Shown here piece after piece: positions 1-9,103 of a stretch of DNA of 64,000 nt. How positions within the stretch are numbered: position 1 is the first letter of the stretch; each line of letters starts with the position of its first letter. A program made the position numbers and the translations under genes. The stretch comes from Bog-257 sp963846715 (GTDB lineage: Bacteria > Acidobacteriota > Terriglobia > Terriglobales > Acidobacteriaceae), in NCBI GenBank assembly GCA_963846715.1, contig CAWJXA010000008.1, positions 806,001-870,000 on the forward strand, given 5' to 3'. The notes below the pieces were generated by a model that worked only from the letters and a program-made list of their open reading frames with translations, did not search any database and was not told the origin of the DNA.

Positions 1-702
1 CAACTCACCGCCCGCGCCCAAGCCTGTTGAATCCAGCATCTCGAAGATTGCCGGCGTCAGAATATACCGCCCGATAATCGCCAGGTTCGAGGGCGCATCT
101 TCCGGCTTTGGCTTCTCCACCAGGTTCTGCACCTCGAAGAGCCTGCCATTCCACTTACCCGGCACCGGCTTGGCATCAAGCACGCCGTACGACGAGATAG
201 CTTTGCCTTCCACTACCTGTGTCGCCAGCACGGAGCACCCCGTCTCGTTGTAGATTTCAACCATCTGCTTCAGGCAGGGTACCTTCGCATCGATAATGTC
301 ATCGGCCAGGATCACGGCGAATGGTTCGTCACCGACTAGCTCGCGTGCCATCAAGACCGCGTGCCCCAGCCCCAGGGCTTCTTTTTGGCGGACGTAGGCG
401 ATGTGAATCATCTCCGAAATCTGGCGGACGATAGCCAGCAGATCGGTCTTCCCGCGCTCCTCCAGCATCTTCTCCAGTTCGTAGCTCACATCGAAGTGGT
501 CCTCGATGGCGCTTTTGCCGCGGCCGGTCACAATAATGATCTGGTCGCAGCCGGAAGCCAGCGCCTCTTCCACGCCATATTGAATGATGGGCTTGTCGAC
601 CAGCGGCATCATCTCCTTCGGCTGCGCCTTGGTGGCCGGCAGGAAGCGTGTTCCCAGACCAGCGGCCGGGAAGACCGCCTTACAGACTTGTTTTCTTGCC
701 AT
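1..702 (-). CDS. galU: UTP-glucose-1-phosphate uridylyltransferase (GalU), 3' end outside window
   Basis: Makes UDP-glucose from UTP and glucose-1-phosphate for cell-envelope polysaccharides and nucleotide-sugar supply; cytosolic. The start ATG lies at 702-700 behind an AGAGGA ribosome-binding site. The N-terminus shows the nucleotidyltransferase signature AGLGTRFLPATKAQPKEM followed by LVDKPIIQYGVEEA, and then the LADDII metal/nucleotide segment and a VEKPKPEDAP motif, all in the order expected for GalU. The first 234 codons are visible; the C-terminus runs off the left edge. It is the last of three minus-strand genes (mfd, DUF885, galU) with a 38 bp gap to the DUF885 gene, so co-transcription is plausible. 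Identification is firm from the motifs. Confidence 0.93.
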   Translation of the reverse strand, partial: MARKQVCKAVFPAAGLGTRFLPATKAQPKEMMPLVDKPIIQYGVEEALASGCDQIIIVTGRGKSAIEDHFDVSYELEKMLEERGKTDLLAIVRQISEMIHIAYVRQKEALGLGHAVLMARELVGDEPFAVILADDIIDAKVPCLKQMVEIYNETGCSVLATQVVEGKAISSYGVLDAKPVPGKWNGRLFEVQNLVEKPKPEDAPSNLAIIGRYILTPAIFEMLDSTGLGAGGEL

Positions 703-739
703 GAATCCTCTTCTTTTATGAGCGCACGGAGCGGGCGAC

Positions 740-2491
740 TTACAGCACCGGGCTGTCGTTACCTAGCATCTTGGCGCGAATGATCTTGATCGGCGGATAT
801 CCCTGCTTCATGAACTCGTCGTGGAACTGCTCCAAATTAAACTTGTCGCCCCTCTTCTGCTTGTAATCGGCGCGCAGCTTCATGATCTCCAGCTTGCCCA
901 GCGTATACACCAGGTAGGTGGGATCGGACGTACCCCGCTGCGCTTCGCGCTCCGCTACCGCCGGCGTCTGATGTCCTTCCTTGATGAAAAACTCCGTCGC
1001 TTCCTGCAAGCTCATTTTGCCGGTGTGCATTTGGATGCCGGCAATGTAGCGCGCGTCACGCAGCAGCGCATCTTGTAACTGCCCGATGCGCAGCTTGGGA
1101 TCGCCATTGCCATAGCCCTCGTCCAGCATCATCTGCTCGCTGTAGTGTGCCCAGCCCTCGGAATTGGAGGAGCAGCCGATGAGCTTGCGGACTTTCGAGG
1201 GCGCCTGCTTCACCCATAGAAACTGGGTGTAATGGCCGGGATAGGCCTCGTGGACGGCGGTGCTGATGATGGTGCCGCGATTAAAACCTTCCATCCAGCT
1301 TCTGGTCTTCTCCGCCGGCCAGGTTGGTTCGGGCAGGGTCACATTGAAGAAGGCTTCGGTCGCTTTCGTCTCATAAGGACCAGGAGTATCCATCGACGCC
1401 GAGCTGAGAGCGCGGCCGAAGGGTGGCGTCTCTTCCACAATGGGCCGCACCTGAGAAGGGAGCTCGATGATCTGCTTCTGCTGGATGAAGCTGACCAGGC
1501 CATTGAAAGTATCGCGGAAACTCTGCAGCAACTGATCGGGTTGCGGATGGTCCTGCTCAAGCTGTTCGAGAATCTGCTCGGGAGTCTTGCTGGCATCGAT
1601 CTGCGCGGCCACGCGCTTCAACTCCGCCTGGTTCTTGTGCAGATCGTCGTAGCCGATCTGTAGCAGGCGGTCGAGCGGGATATCGACCATTTCTCCATAC
1701 TCCAGCTTCTTGCGGTAGTTCTCCGCGCCGATGCGAAAGTCGCCGTTGGAGATCGGCAGCAGATCATTCTTCAGGAAGTCCTGGTAGCGCTGCAGTTCGG
1801 CAATAACCTTGTCGTTGGAGGCTTTGAACTCGGCCAGCAGCTGAGAATCGGTAACGTTCTTGAAGGCCAGTGGGACATCGTTCTGGAAGAAGCTGATGAT
1901 GCCGGGCAGTTGCTCCAGCGCGATCTCGGTGTAGATCTTCGGAACGTCTTTCAGGTTCGACTTGGCTGCGGCGAAGTTCGCCGGCATCTTCTGCTCGCGT
2001 GCGATCACCGCCTTCAACCGGTCAGCTGGAGGGGCGAAGTTGCGGCTCATCAGGATGAAGATGCTGTAAGTCGGGCTGCTGGAATATCTATCGGGATTCC
2101 GTTGCCAGCCGCGAATGTTCTGAAGCTCGAGCAGGCGCTCGTCGATGGCATTCGCAACCATGGTCAGATCGGCGCGCTGATCGTCATTCAGCTGGCTGGC
2201 TGGAAAGCCTGCGAACTTCCCCTTTTGCGTTTGCAGAAAGGCGATTTCCGCTTCACGCGACCTGGTCGAGAAGTCCTCCAGCATAGAGTCGTACTGGTGG
2301 AAGCCATCGGCCGTGCCTTCGGTGGGATGGAAAGCATAGTAGCCGTCGAAATAGTCGTCAATCAGCTTGTCGTAGGCGGCGGGAGACTCAGCCGCTTTCG
2401 CCTTGCCATTGGCCGCGTTGGTGGTCGCACTCACCGTAACATTACACAGTAGAAGCGCAGAAAATATCGCCAGGGTCAGAAGTTTTATCAA
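740..2491 (-). CDS. DUF885 family secreted protein (putative metallopeptidase-like)
   Basis: About 583 residues. The open frame extends to 2524, but a TTG at 2491 preceded by AAGGA gives a clean signal peptide (a hydrophobic run ALLLC..VSA), so I prefer that start. The mature protein matches the DUF885 family: a YFDGYYAFHPTEGT N-terminus, and near residue 410 a VHEAYPGHYTQ motif, the HExxPGH-type histidine/glutamate cluster that suggests a metal-dependent hydrolase. The family is abundant in acidobacteria and is thought to act in the periplasm on peptides; the substrate is unknown. The gene starts 34 bp after the mfd stop and precedes galU. The family call is sure; the catalytic activity is inferred. 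Confidence 0.85.
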   Translation of the reverse strand: MIKLLTLAIFSALLLCNVTVSATTNAANGKAKAAESPAAYDKLIDDYFDGYYAFHPTEGTADGFHQYDSMLEDFSTRSREAEIAFLQTQKGKFAGFPASQLNDDQRADLTMVANAIDERLLELQNIRGWQRNPDRYSSSPTYSIFILMSRNFAPPADRLKAVIAREQKMPANFAAAKSNLKDVPKIYTEIALEQLPGIISFFQNDVPLAFKNVTDSQLLAEFKASNDKVIAELQRYQDFLKNDLLPISNGDFRIGAENYRKKLEYGEMVDIPLDRLLQIGYDDLHKNQAELKRVAAQIDASKTPEQILEQLEQDHPQPDQLLQSFRDTFNGLVSFIQQKQIIELPSQVRPIVEETPPFGRALSSASMDTPGPYETKATEAFFNVTLPEPTWPAEKTRSWMEGFNRGTIISTAVHEAYPGHYTQFLWVKQAPSKVRKLIGCSSNSEGWAHYSEQMMLDEGYGNGDPKLRIGQLQDALLRDARYIAGIQMHTGKMSLQEATEFFIKEGHQTPAVAEREAQRGTSDPTYLVYTLGKLEIMKLRADYKQKRGDKFNLEQFHDEFMKQGYPPIKIIRAKMLGNDSPVL

Positions 2492-2524
2492 AGCGAAATC
2501 CTTCAACAAGAATGTACAAAGCAA

Positions 2525-5500
2525 TTACGCAACCGGCTGCTGCTCGCCGGCCAACTGCTCGAGCAGCGTCTTCAGCCGCCCCAGCACTTCTTCCGGCTGC
2601 TTTTCTTTCAGGGTGAACTTCAACACGCCCGCGGGCGTGAACTGGCTTCCGGATTGTTCTGCCACAAAGCGCGCCAGGCGGTCCGGATCGACCGCCGCAT
2701 TTTCCGTGAACCGGATGCTCACGGCTTCGCGGCGGCGCTCAATCTGCGCCACACCTATCCGCTGTGACAGCAATTTCAAAGTAGCGTATTCCAACAGGCT
2801 CCGAACTGGCGGAGGCGGCGTTCCGTAGCGATCTCCCAACTCTCCCGCCACATCTTCCAGTTGCGCCTCGGTCTCGACTCCGGCGACACGTTTGTACATT
2901 CGCAGCCGTTGGTTCTCTTCTGGGATGTAGTCTGGAGGGATGCGGATGTTCAGTCCGAGATTCAGTTGCGTTTCGGCAGTCTCAGGCTGCACTTCGCCCT
3001 TCAACTCGCGCACAGTGCGCTCCAGCATGGTGGTGTAAAGCTCAAAACCGACAGCCTCAATGTGACCGCTCTGTTGGCCGCCCAGCAAATTTCCCGCGCC
3101 GCGCAGCTCCAGGTCCAGTGCCGCAATCTTGAAGCCCGCGCCCAGATCGCTGAACTCCTTCAGGGCCGCCAGTCTTCTTCTCGCCAGGTCACTCAGTTCG
3201 CGGTCGGGCGGAATCAGCAGATAAGCATAGGCGCGGCGATCCGAGCGGCCCACCCGTCCGCGCAACTGATATAGCTCCGACAGTCCGTGACGATCGGCAC
3301 GGTTGATGACGATGGTATTGCACAGCGGGATATCGAGGCCGTTCTCGATGATCGTGGTCGCCACCAGGATGTCGGCTTCGTGGCGCATGAAGGCGAGCAT
3401 GATGCGTTCCAGCTCGCGCTCCGGCATCTGACCATGACCGATCAGGATGCGCGCGTTCGGCGTCATCTCCCGGATTTTGTCGGCAATTTCGTAAATGCTC
3501 TCCACGCGATTGTGCACAAAGTACACTTGTCCGCCGCGCTCCAGCTCCTTCTCGATCGCCGAACGCAGCAGCTTCTCGTCCCACGCAGCCACCACCGTCT
3601 GAATTGCCATGCGGTCTTTGGGCGGCGTCTCGATCACGCTCATGTCACGCAGCCCCAGCAACGACATGTGCAACGTGCGCGGAATGGGCGTGGCCGACAT
3701 GGTGAGCACATCCACCTCTTTGCGAAGCTGCTTCAGCCTCTCCTTGTGGCGCACCCCGAAACGCTGCTCCTCGTCCACAATCACCAGCCCGAGGTCGCTG
3801 AACTTTACGTCTTTCGACAGCACACGATGCGTGCCGATGACGATGTCCGCCTCGCCGGCCTCGACCTTCGCGATGGTCTCCTGTTGCTGCTTGGCTGTGC
3901 GAAAGCGGCTGAGCATCTCGACCTTAATGGGGAAGGCCGCGAAACGCTGCCGGAAGGTGTTGTAATGCTGGAAAGCCAGCACCGTGGTCGGCGCCAGTAC
4001 CGCTACCTGGCGGTTGTCGCTGACCGCCTTGAATGCCGCGCGCATTCCGACTTCTGTTTTGCCGTAGCCGACATCGCCGCACAGCAGGCGGTCCATGGGC
4101 GTGGCCGACTCCATGTCGCGCTTTACATCGACAATCGCATTCATCTGGTCGTCGGTTTCGTTGAACTCGAAGGTGTCCTCAAATTCGCGTTGCCATTCGC
4201 TGTCGGCCGCAAAGGCATGTCCTTCGGCGGTCTTGCGCGCTGCGTAGAGTTTCAGCAGCTCCTCGGCCATGTCCTGCATGGCCTTCTTCACGCGCGCTTT
4301 GGTCTTTTGCCACTGCTGCGTGCCCAGCCGATTCAGCACCGGCTTCACGCCCTCCGAAGAACGGTACTTCTGTACCAGATCCAGTCGCGTGAGCGGCACA
4401 TACAGGCGCGCACCCTCGGCATACTCCAGGATCATGAACTCGGCGGTCCCGGAGTCTTCCTGCGGAATCTCCTTCAGTCCCTGATATTGGCCGATCCCGT
4501 GCTCCACGTGCACCACGTAATCGCCGATGGCGAGATCGCGAAAGTCGGAGAGAAACGCCGACACCTTGGACTTCTGACGCTGGGGGTGAGCCAGCGAAAC
4601 TTCCGGCTCGTCGAACAGATCGCGGGCCCCAAACAGGACGAGGTTGGCCTCGGGCAGGGCAACGCCTTCCGGCACATACGCCTTCACAATGGTGGTGGCT
4701 TCCACCTCTTCTGTGAAGTACGACGACTCGTCCACATAGACTTCGCTGCCCGGCTTGGGGGTGCGGCTTCCAATGCGAAACGATAGGTTGTATTCGTTAA
4801 AGACATCAGCCAGCCGCTCCACTTCACCCGTGCTTGAGACCGCGAAGATGACGCGCTTGCCTTCCCGCGCCAGGCGGCCCACTTCTTCGGTCATGGCCGC
4901 CACCGAGCCATGAAAGCGCGTGGTCGGCTGGGTTTGCAGCGTCAGGTGCTCTCCGTCAGCGCTCTCGATCCCCAGTTGCTCCACGGCGATCGTCGCCGCA
5001 TATTGCAGGCGCTCGTGCCACTGCTCCGGCGTGAGATACAGGTCCTGCGGACGCACCAGATTGCCGACCAGGCTGCGCTCGTGCGCGTCGAGCACCTTCG
5101 CCCACCACGCATCGTGCGTCATCTTCAGGGCGTCGGGCTCGTCGAGTACGATGGTCGCGCCCGGCAGGAGGTCATCGAAGAAGTTCTCTTTCTTGGCCGC
5201 CGCCGGCGCGTAGAGCTCCCAGCCCGGAAATACGGAAACTCCCGACGCGCGCAGCGTCTGCTCGATCACTTCTTCGTCACCGGTCAGCCGGTCGCCACTA
5301 AGCCTCGCATTGATCGCGGCCAGCGTCTCTTCTTCCACGGGAGTCTCGGTCAGCGGAAGCAGAACGGCCTCCTCGGTTACGGCCGCGGAGCGCTGGGTTC
5401 CGGGATCGAACTTGCGTATCGACTCTACTTCGTCACCGAAAAGCTCGAGGCGAACCGGCCGATCCATTTCCGGTGAATACACATCGAGCAGACCGCCGCG

Positions 5501-6061
5501 ATGGGCGAACTCACCTGGCATCTCGACCACGTCGACCTGGCTGTAGCCGACCAGCCGCAGGTGCTCGACCAGTTGTTCGGGATCGACCAATTCGCCTCGG
5601 CGTACCACCCTGGCCAGCTCCGCGTAGAATTCGGCCTCGCGCAAGCGCATTGCCGTCGCGGCCAGCGGTGTGACCACCACACTGGCTGCACCGGTCGCAA
5701 TTTTCCATAGGCCGGTGGCGCGCGCCTCCTGAATTTCCGGGTGGGGCGACAAATTTTCGAACGGTAGCACGTCGTAGGCGGGCACGCCAATAACGGCATC
5801 TGGCGCGACCGCGCCGGTCAGCTCGCCTAGCGAGCGCACCAGCGGTAATAACTCGTCCATCGCACGGTTGTCGCTAACCACGACGATGACCGGCCTGGCG
5901 ATCGAGCGGTGGAGCAGTGCGTAGAAAAGAGCTTTACCAGTTGGAGTAAGTCCAGAGACACGCGTCCGCCCCGCGCCACCCTTTACCCGGGCTACAGCAC
6001 GCGCAAAGGCGGCAGACTTTTCCACGTCCGCGAAGAGTTCGCGAACGAACGGGAGGATCAT
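2525..6061 (-). CDS. mfd: Transcription-repair coupling factor Mfd
   Basis: A 1,178-residue ATP-driven translocase that removes stalled RNA polymerase from damaged DNA and recruits UvrA, close to the usual family length. Domains in order: a UvrB-like N-terminal region; the RNA polymerase interaction domain near residue 515 (YVVHVEHGIGQYQGL); a superfamily 2 helicase core with Walker A GDVGYGKTEV near 662 and DEEQ box near 764; helicase motifs TTIIENGLDIP and QLRGRVGRSDRRAYAYL; and the C-terminal TRCF domain. No frameshift is present. It is the first gene of a minus-strand group with DUF885 and galU; no functional link to those genes is known. Confidence 0.97.
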   Translation of the reverse strand: MILPFVRELFADVEKSAAFARAVARVKGGAGRTRVSGLTPTGKALFYALLHRSIARPVIVVVSDNRAMDELLPLVRSLGELTGAVAPDAVIGVPAYDVLPFENLSPHPEIQEARATGLWKIATGAASVVVTPLAATAMRLREAEFYAELARVVRRGELVDPEQLVEHLRLVGYSQVDVVEMPGEFAHRGGLLDVYSPEMDRPVRLELFGDEVESIRKFDPGTQRSAAVTEEAVLLPLTETPVEEETLAAINARLSGDRLTGDEEVIEQTLRASGVSVFPGWELYAPAAAKKENFFDDLLPGATIVLDEPDALKMTHDAWWAKVLDAHERSLVGNLVRPQDLYLTPEQWHERLQYAATIAVEQLGIESADGEHLTLQTQPTTRFHGSVAAMTEEVGRLAREGKRVIFAVSSTGEVERLADVFNEYNLSFRIGSRTPKPGSEVYVDESSYFTEEVEATTIVKAYVPEGVALPEANLVLFGARDLFDEPEVSLAHPQRQKSKVSAFLSDFRDLAIGDYVVHVEHGIGQYQGLKEIPQEDSGTAEFMILEYAEGARLYVPLTRLDLVQKYRSSEGVKPVLNRLGTQQWQKTKARVKKAMQDMAEELLKLYAARKTAEGHAFAADSEWQREFEDTFEFNETDDQMNAIVDVKRDMESATPMDRLLCGDVGYGKTEVGMRAAFKAVSDNRQVAVLAPTTVLAFQHYNTFRQRFAAFPIKVEMLSRFRTAKQQQETIAKVEAGEADIVIGTHRVLSKDVKFSDLGLVIVDEEQRFGVRHKERLKQLRKEVDVLTMSATPIPRTLHMSLLGLRDMSVIETPPKDRMAIQTVVAAWDEKLLRSAIEKELERGGQVYFVHNRVESIYEIADKIREMTPNARILIGHGQMPERELERIMLAFMRHEADILVATTIIENGLDIPLCNTIVINRADRHGLSELYQLRGRVGRSDRRAYAYLLIPPDRELSDLARRRLAALKEFSDLGAGFKIAALDLELRGAGNLLGGQQSGHIEAVGFELYTTMLERTVRELKGEVQPETAETQLNLGLNIRIPPDYIPEENQRLRMYKRVAGVETEAQLEDVAGELGDRYGTPPPPVRSLLEYATLKLLSQRIGVAQIERRREAVSIRFTENAAVDPDRLARFVAEQSGSQFTPAGVLKFTLKEKQPEEVLGRLKTLLEQLAGEQQPVA

Positions 6062-6084
6062 TGCTTGTCTAGTTTACCAGTGAA

Positions 6085-6232
6085 ACAGCCGTCAGTAGCC
6101 GGTTGTCAGTTATCAGTAGTCCGCTTGCCGATTACCGGTTAGCCGCTGCTCCAAACTGCTGGCGCGATCCAGGCCGAAGGAGAACGCGGAAAGTAACTGG
6201 CAACTGACTACTGGCTACTGACAACTGCTTCT
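6085..6232. repeat. Short CAGT-rich interspersed repeat between mfd and porin
   Basis: The gap contains several degenerate copies, in both orientations, of the words GTTGTCAGT, TAGCCAGTAG and CAACTGAC. The plus-strand copy at about 6100-6120 is answered by an inverted copy at about 6195-6230. A related stretch occurs at 20840-20870. No coding potential was seen. It looks like intergenic repetitive debris common in this kind of genome; its function is unknown. Confidence 0.5.
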
Positions 6233-7656
6233 CAGAATTCCAGATGCAGGCGCAACCCCGGCACTGTCACCGGGCCGCGCACCTGGTTGTAGCCCGGATT
6301 ATTAATGTGCTGCAGGTCAAACGCGGCGAAGATTCCTCGCCAGACATGGGCGGTGTAGAACGCTTCCTCGATGGTTTCGCGGCCATACGTCAATCCGCCA
6401 TCGCCCAAGATGAATCCCAGGCCACCGTCGGCCAGGTATTCCTGGTGCGCAGCCGAGATGCCACTGGACACGAAGGCGCCTCCAGCGCGGTCAAGGCTGC
6501 GATGCCAGCGCGTGCCCTTCACATATACGCCCAACTCGACGCCTTCGTTATCTTCCGTGTAGGCAAACGACTCATGCTGTCCTTCGTTCCATCCCCAGCG
6601 CCCAAAGGCCCAGATGTCGCTCGATACCTCCTGCTGGAAGTTAAGTGTGAAGCCATATTTCACCGTCCCCTGCTTGCGAGTAGCGGTGACATCGGGGGTA
6701 GGCGTCGCATGCTCCAGGTAAAGAGCGATCGCCTGCTCGTAGTCGCCCATGTTGGCGTGGTTGACATAGTTCATCAGGCGGATGGTCGTGTCTTTGTTCT
6801 TCAGCACCTTAGGGCGCAGTTCCAACTCAATATTTTCGGCGCGAGCGCGCGCCACATCCGCGTCGAGGTTCGGCCCGTTCGCAACTTTCGGCATCAACAC
6901 TTCCGCGAAGCGCAGGCCCCAATTGCGGTCTTCATAATCCAGGATTGCGCCAATGGTGTAGCCTCGCGTGTCGGCGGCGTAGTCCCACGCGCCATTATTG
7001 TCGATGACCCAATTCAAGAATTGATAGTGACTGTCGGTGCCTCCCACGTTGAGGTCGAGGAAGTCGGCCAGCGAAAACTTTCCAAAACGAATGTCCAACC
7101 GCCGCACTGGAACCTGGGTTGCCAGTGACAACGCCGTCCGCTCGACTTCCATCTTCTCGTCCGACAGCGGGATGATCTGCTGAATCATCAACCGCGCTAT
7201 ATAAGGCGCGGTTCCGATAGAAGGGTTACGCACCACGTCAAGATTGGTGAAGCCCGCCAGTCCCAGTGCACCGCTGATGCCGCCCCAACCCGCCTCCTCG
7301 ACATCGAGATAAGCCATGGTGTTTGGCGAGAACTCATAGCCGGAGAAGAACGTCAGCACACGCGAGGTGGCATGCTCGCCATAATTCTTAAGGCTATTGG
7401 GCCCGCTGTACTGAGCGTAAAAGTCGCCGTGCGCCTGGAAAACGAAATTGGCCTGCCCGGAAAACCACCACTTCGAGGTCGGTGGGTGCTCGAAGAAAGT
7501 TGCCTCGGGATCTGGAGCCGGCGGCTGCGTGTCGGCCGCCGCCGGGATATCCTGCGCGAAACTTGACGCCACCAGCGCCGCCAGCGCAAGTGTGACCAGC
7601 AGCAGGCTCCGGTGGAAGACGCGGGGAAACCGCCATATTTCCACCCGCGGCTGCAT
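6232..7656 (-). CDS. Carbohydrate-selective porin, OprB-like
   Basis: Predicted outer-membrane beta-barrel for passive sugar uptake. The frame is open to 7701; I prefer the ATG at 7656, which places a short charged stretch before a hydrophobic signal peptide ending SSFAQ. The mature protein opens with a WWFSGQANFVFQAHG segment typical of the OprB family in acidobacteria, is rich in alternating aromatic strands (for example YGFTLNFQQEV, WAFGRWGWNEGQ) and ends in Phe (LHLEF), the usual BAM-recognised last residue of outer-membrane barrels. It is a single gene with repeats on the mfd side. The family assignment is from pattern recognition; substrate specificity cannot be read. Confidence 0.75.
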   Translation of the reverse strand: MQPRVEIWRFPRVFHRSLLLVTLALAALVASSFAQDIPAAADTQPPAPDPEATFFEHPPTSKWWFSGQANFVFQAHGDFYAQYSGPNSLKNYGEHATSRVLTFFSGYEFSPNTMAYLDVEEAGWGGISGALGLAGFTNLDVVRNPSIGTAPYIARLMIQQIIPLSDEKMEVERTALSLATQVPVRRLDIRFGKFSLADFLDLNVGGTDSHYQFLNWVIDNNGAWDYAADTRGYTIGAILDYEDRNWGLRFAEVLMPKVANGPNLDADVARARAENIELELRPKVLKNKDTTIRLMNYVNHANMGDYEQAIALYLEHATPTPDVTATRKQGTVKYGFTLNFQQEVSSDIWAFGRWGWNEGQHESFAYTEDNEGVELGVYVKGTRWHRSLDRAGGAFVSSGISAAHQEYLADGGLGFILGDGGLTYGRETIEEAFYTAHVWRGIFAAFDLQHINNPGYNQVRGPVTVPGLRLHLEF

Positions 7657-8132
7657 CGGTCGAATTGAAAGACAATGCGGCATGTTGCCTAGGTCCCGCA
7701 CATGGTCAGAGATCGCGCCTCTCGGTCGAGGCGAGACACTGAAGTCTCACACTTCTTTATTAAAGCAACGTTACATGCCTCATGGGCACCGTCTGCCTTG
7801 CTGATGGGCGGCTCTTGCGCCAAGTCGAGCGACCACTGTGAGCCTAGCGGCCTGGACTGGTCCCCGGTCAGGACCTAGTGGAGTCGTAGGCTTCGTTCGG
7901 ATTGCCGGCGTACGATGTGGTTGAACATGGGCGTCCTCCCTTCAGACTCTGCAGCGTGGGCAGGAGCGTCGGGTGAGGCCACTGTCGCGCGCTTCACGTT
8001 AGGATCGCGTGAGGCGGGCGACAGCAGTTACAAATTGCTTCGCTGACAGCGCTACTCGCGGCGATCGAAGATGAGCGGGTTACTTGGAGGCTCTTGGAGA
8101 TTCATATTCCTCGTAAGTAAATAACAAAACGT
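7657..8132. other. Non-coding gap upstream of the CsoR-like gene
   Basis: About 475 bases between the porin start and the metal-sensor promoter. No convincing gene, RNA gene or terminator with a T tract was seen. It contains a short potential hairpin around the words CTGGTCC/GGACCTAG near 7856-7882. The part just upstream of 8130 is AT-rich, consistent with a promoter region. Confidence 0.4.
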
Positions 8133-8173
8133 TTGTCTTGCTGTATCATTTATAGCATACTGGGGTAGGGTAT
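8133..8173 (+). promoter_or_regulatory. Putative promoter and metal-sensor operator of the CsoR/RcnR gene
   Basis: A possible -35 (TTGTCT, 8133-8138) and -10 (CATACT, 8156-8161) are spaced 17 bp apart. Overlapping the -10 is ATACTGGGGTAGGGTAT (8157-8173): inverted ATAC/GTAT arms around a G-rich centre. That is the architecture of operators for the CsoR/RcnR/FrmR family (RcnR sites are a G tract flanked by TACT/AGTA-type arms). Its position 27 bp before the start codon fits autorepression. Seen directly: the repeat and spacing. Inferred: that the encoded repressor binds it. Confidence 0.55.
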
Positions 8174-8199
8174 AAGTAAAAAAAACCGAGGAGCCTTCC

Positions 8200-8466
8200 G
8201 TGAAAAAACCCGGCAACGAGCGCGCCAAGCTGCTAAATCGAGTGGCGAGGATTCGAGGGCAGGTGGAGGCGGTCGAGCGTACCTTGGCCGACGAACGCGA
8301 AGATTGTGCCGACACTCTCCAGCTCCTGGCCGCCTGCCGCGGGGCCATCAACGGCCTCATGGCAGAAGTTCTCGAGGGCCACATTCGGGACCATATTGCC
8401 GGCAGCAAGCCCTCCCGTGAGGTAACGGACGACTTGATCGAGATTGTGCGGGCGTACTTGAAGTGA
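8200..8466 (+). CDS. Metal-sensitive transcriptional repressor, CsoR/RcnR/FrmR family
   Basis: An 88-residue all-helical DNA-binding repressor (former DUF156) that releases DNA when its sensor residues bind metal or an aldehyde. GTG start at 8200 behind a CGAGGAG ribosome-binding site. Sensor-position residues read Cys36, His61 and His65; the early N-terminal His of RcnR is not evident (MKKPGN). This Cys-His-His set is nearest to the nickel/cobalt RcnR branch and unlike the Cys-His-Cys of copper-sensing CsoR. The metal is therefore a guess. No transporter or other obvious target gene follows; downstream is a repeat and tRNA-Met, so the regulated gene may lie elsewhere or the unit only regulates itself. 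Confidence 0.88.
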   Translation: MKKPGNERAKLLNRVARIRGQVEAVERTLADEREDCADTLQLLAACRGAINGLMAEVLEGHIRDHIAGSKPSREVTDDLIEIVRAYLK

Positions 8467-8535
8467 CCGTGTCTGCTACCGTATCTCGGAAAGCCGGCGT
8501 AGTGTCTTAATCTGACGGTAGACAATTGCGATTTG

Positions 8536-8813
8536 AAATTAGAACACTACCTGCATGGGCAGTGTCTGAGTTTCAATTGTGAGAAGACGATTTGAGGTAG
8601 AGCGGGCCTTTCAGGCCCGCGTCCGAAGCGCGAGGAGAATTCGAGTGCCTTCAGGCACGGCACAAGCCCCTTCGCCTGGCGCCTCTCGGGGGCTCCGCCT
8701 CAAAGAAGACTGCTTCGACGCGGACCCTTCGGCTGGGCTCAGGGCAAGCTCTAAAGGTCCGCTCTACCGAAATTCATCAATCAAAATTCAAATTAGGACA
8801 CTACCGGCATGGG
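8536..8813. repeat. Dispersed palindromic repeat flanked by short direct repeats
   Basis: The core contains GCGGGCCT-TTC-AGGCCCGC (about 8601-8620), then a second small palindrome GTGCCTTCAGGCAC (8644-8657), and ends with GGTCCGCTCTAC. The same palindromic words occur near 14.5, 17.0 and 52.7 kb, so this is a dispersed family. Here the unit is bracketed by imperfect direct repeats: AAATTAGAACACTACCTGC at 8536 and AAATTAGGACACTACCGGC at 8789. That suggests insertion into, or duplication of, an older sequence. No coding potential. Confidence 0.6.
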
Positions 8814-8982
8814 CCAAGGTTTGACAGCCGGTTTGCACCGCTTCTAGAATCTGAAGTGGGCTGGACGCGGTCACGTCCGGCCTTTCGTGTGAACGGGGCA
8901 CCCTGTACGATTTTACTGGTGCTTGACGGCGTGGCAGTCTTCGCCGCTCCCTCGGCAGCCTCTTCGACAAGTCCGACCGTTT

Positions 8983-9059
8983 GGCGGTGTAGCTCAGGTG
9001 GTTAGAGCGACGGTCTCATAATCCGTAGGTCGTAGGTTCGAGTCCTACCGCCGCCACCA
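8983..9059 (+). tRNA. tRNA-Met (anticodon CAT)
   Basis: A 77-base cloverleaf with encoded CCA. The acceptor stem GGCGGTG pairs with CGCCGCC (one G-T wobble). The D-arm region is GCTCAGGTGGTTAGAGC, the anticodon loop CTCATAA has anticodon CAT, and the T arm is GTAGG-TTCGAGT-CCTAC; discriminator A. The anticodon stem-loop sequence resembles elongator methionine tRNA rather than initiator. A CAT tRNA could instead be the lysidine-modified Ile2 species; I judge Met more likely. Confidence 0.92.
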
Positions 9060-9103
9060 ACAAATCAGCTTCGACCGGGTTTTGGCCCCCTATCGAGATC
9101 GTC

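Noticed and set aside
3287..4786. Plus-strand 499-codon frame inside mfd
   Set aside because: Antisense to conserved helicase motifs; no ribosome-binding site or recognisable protein.
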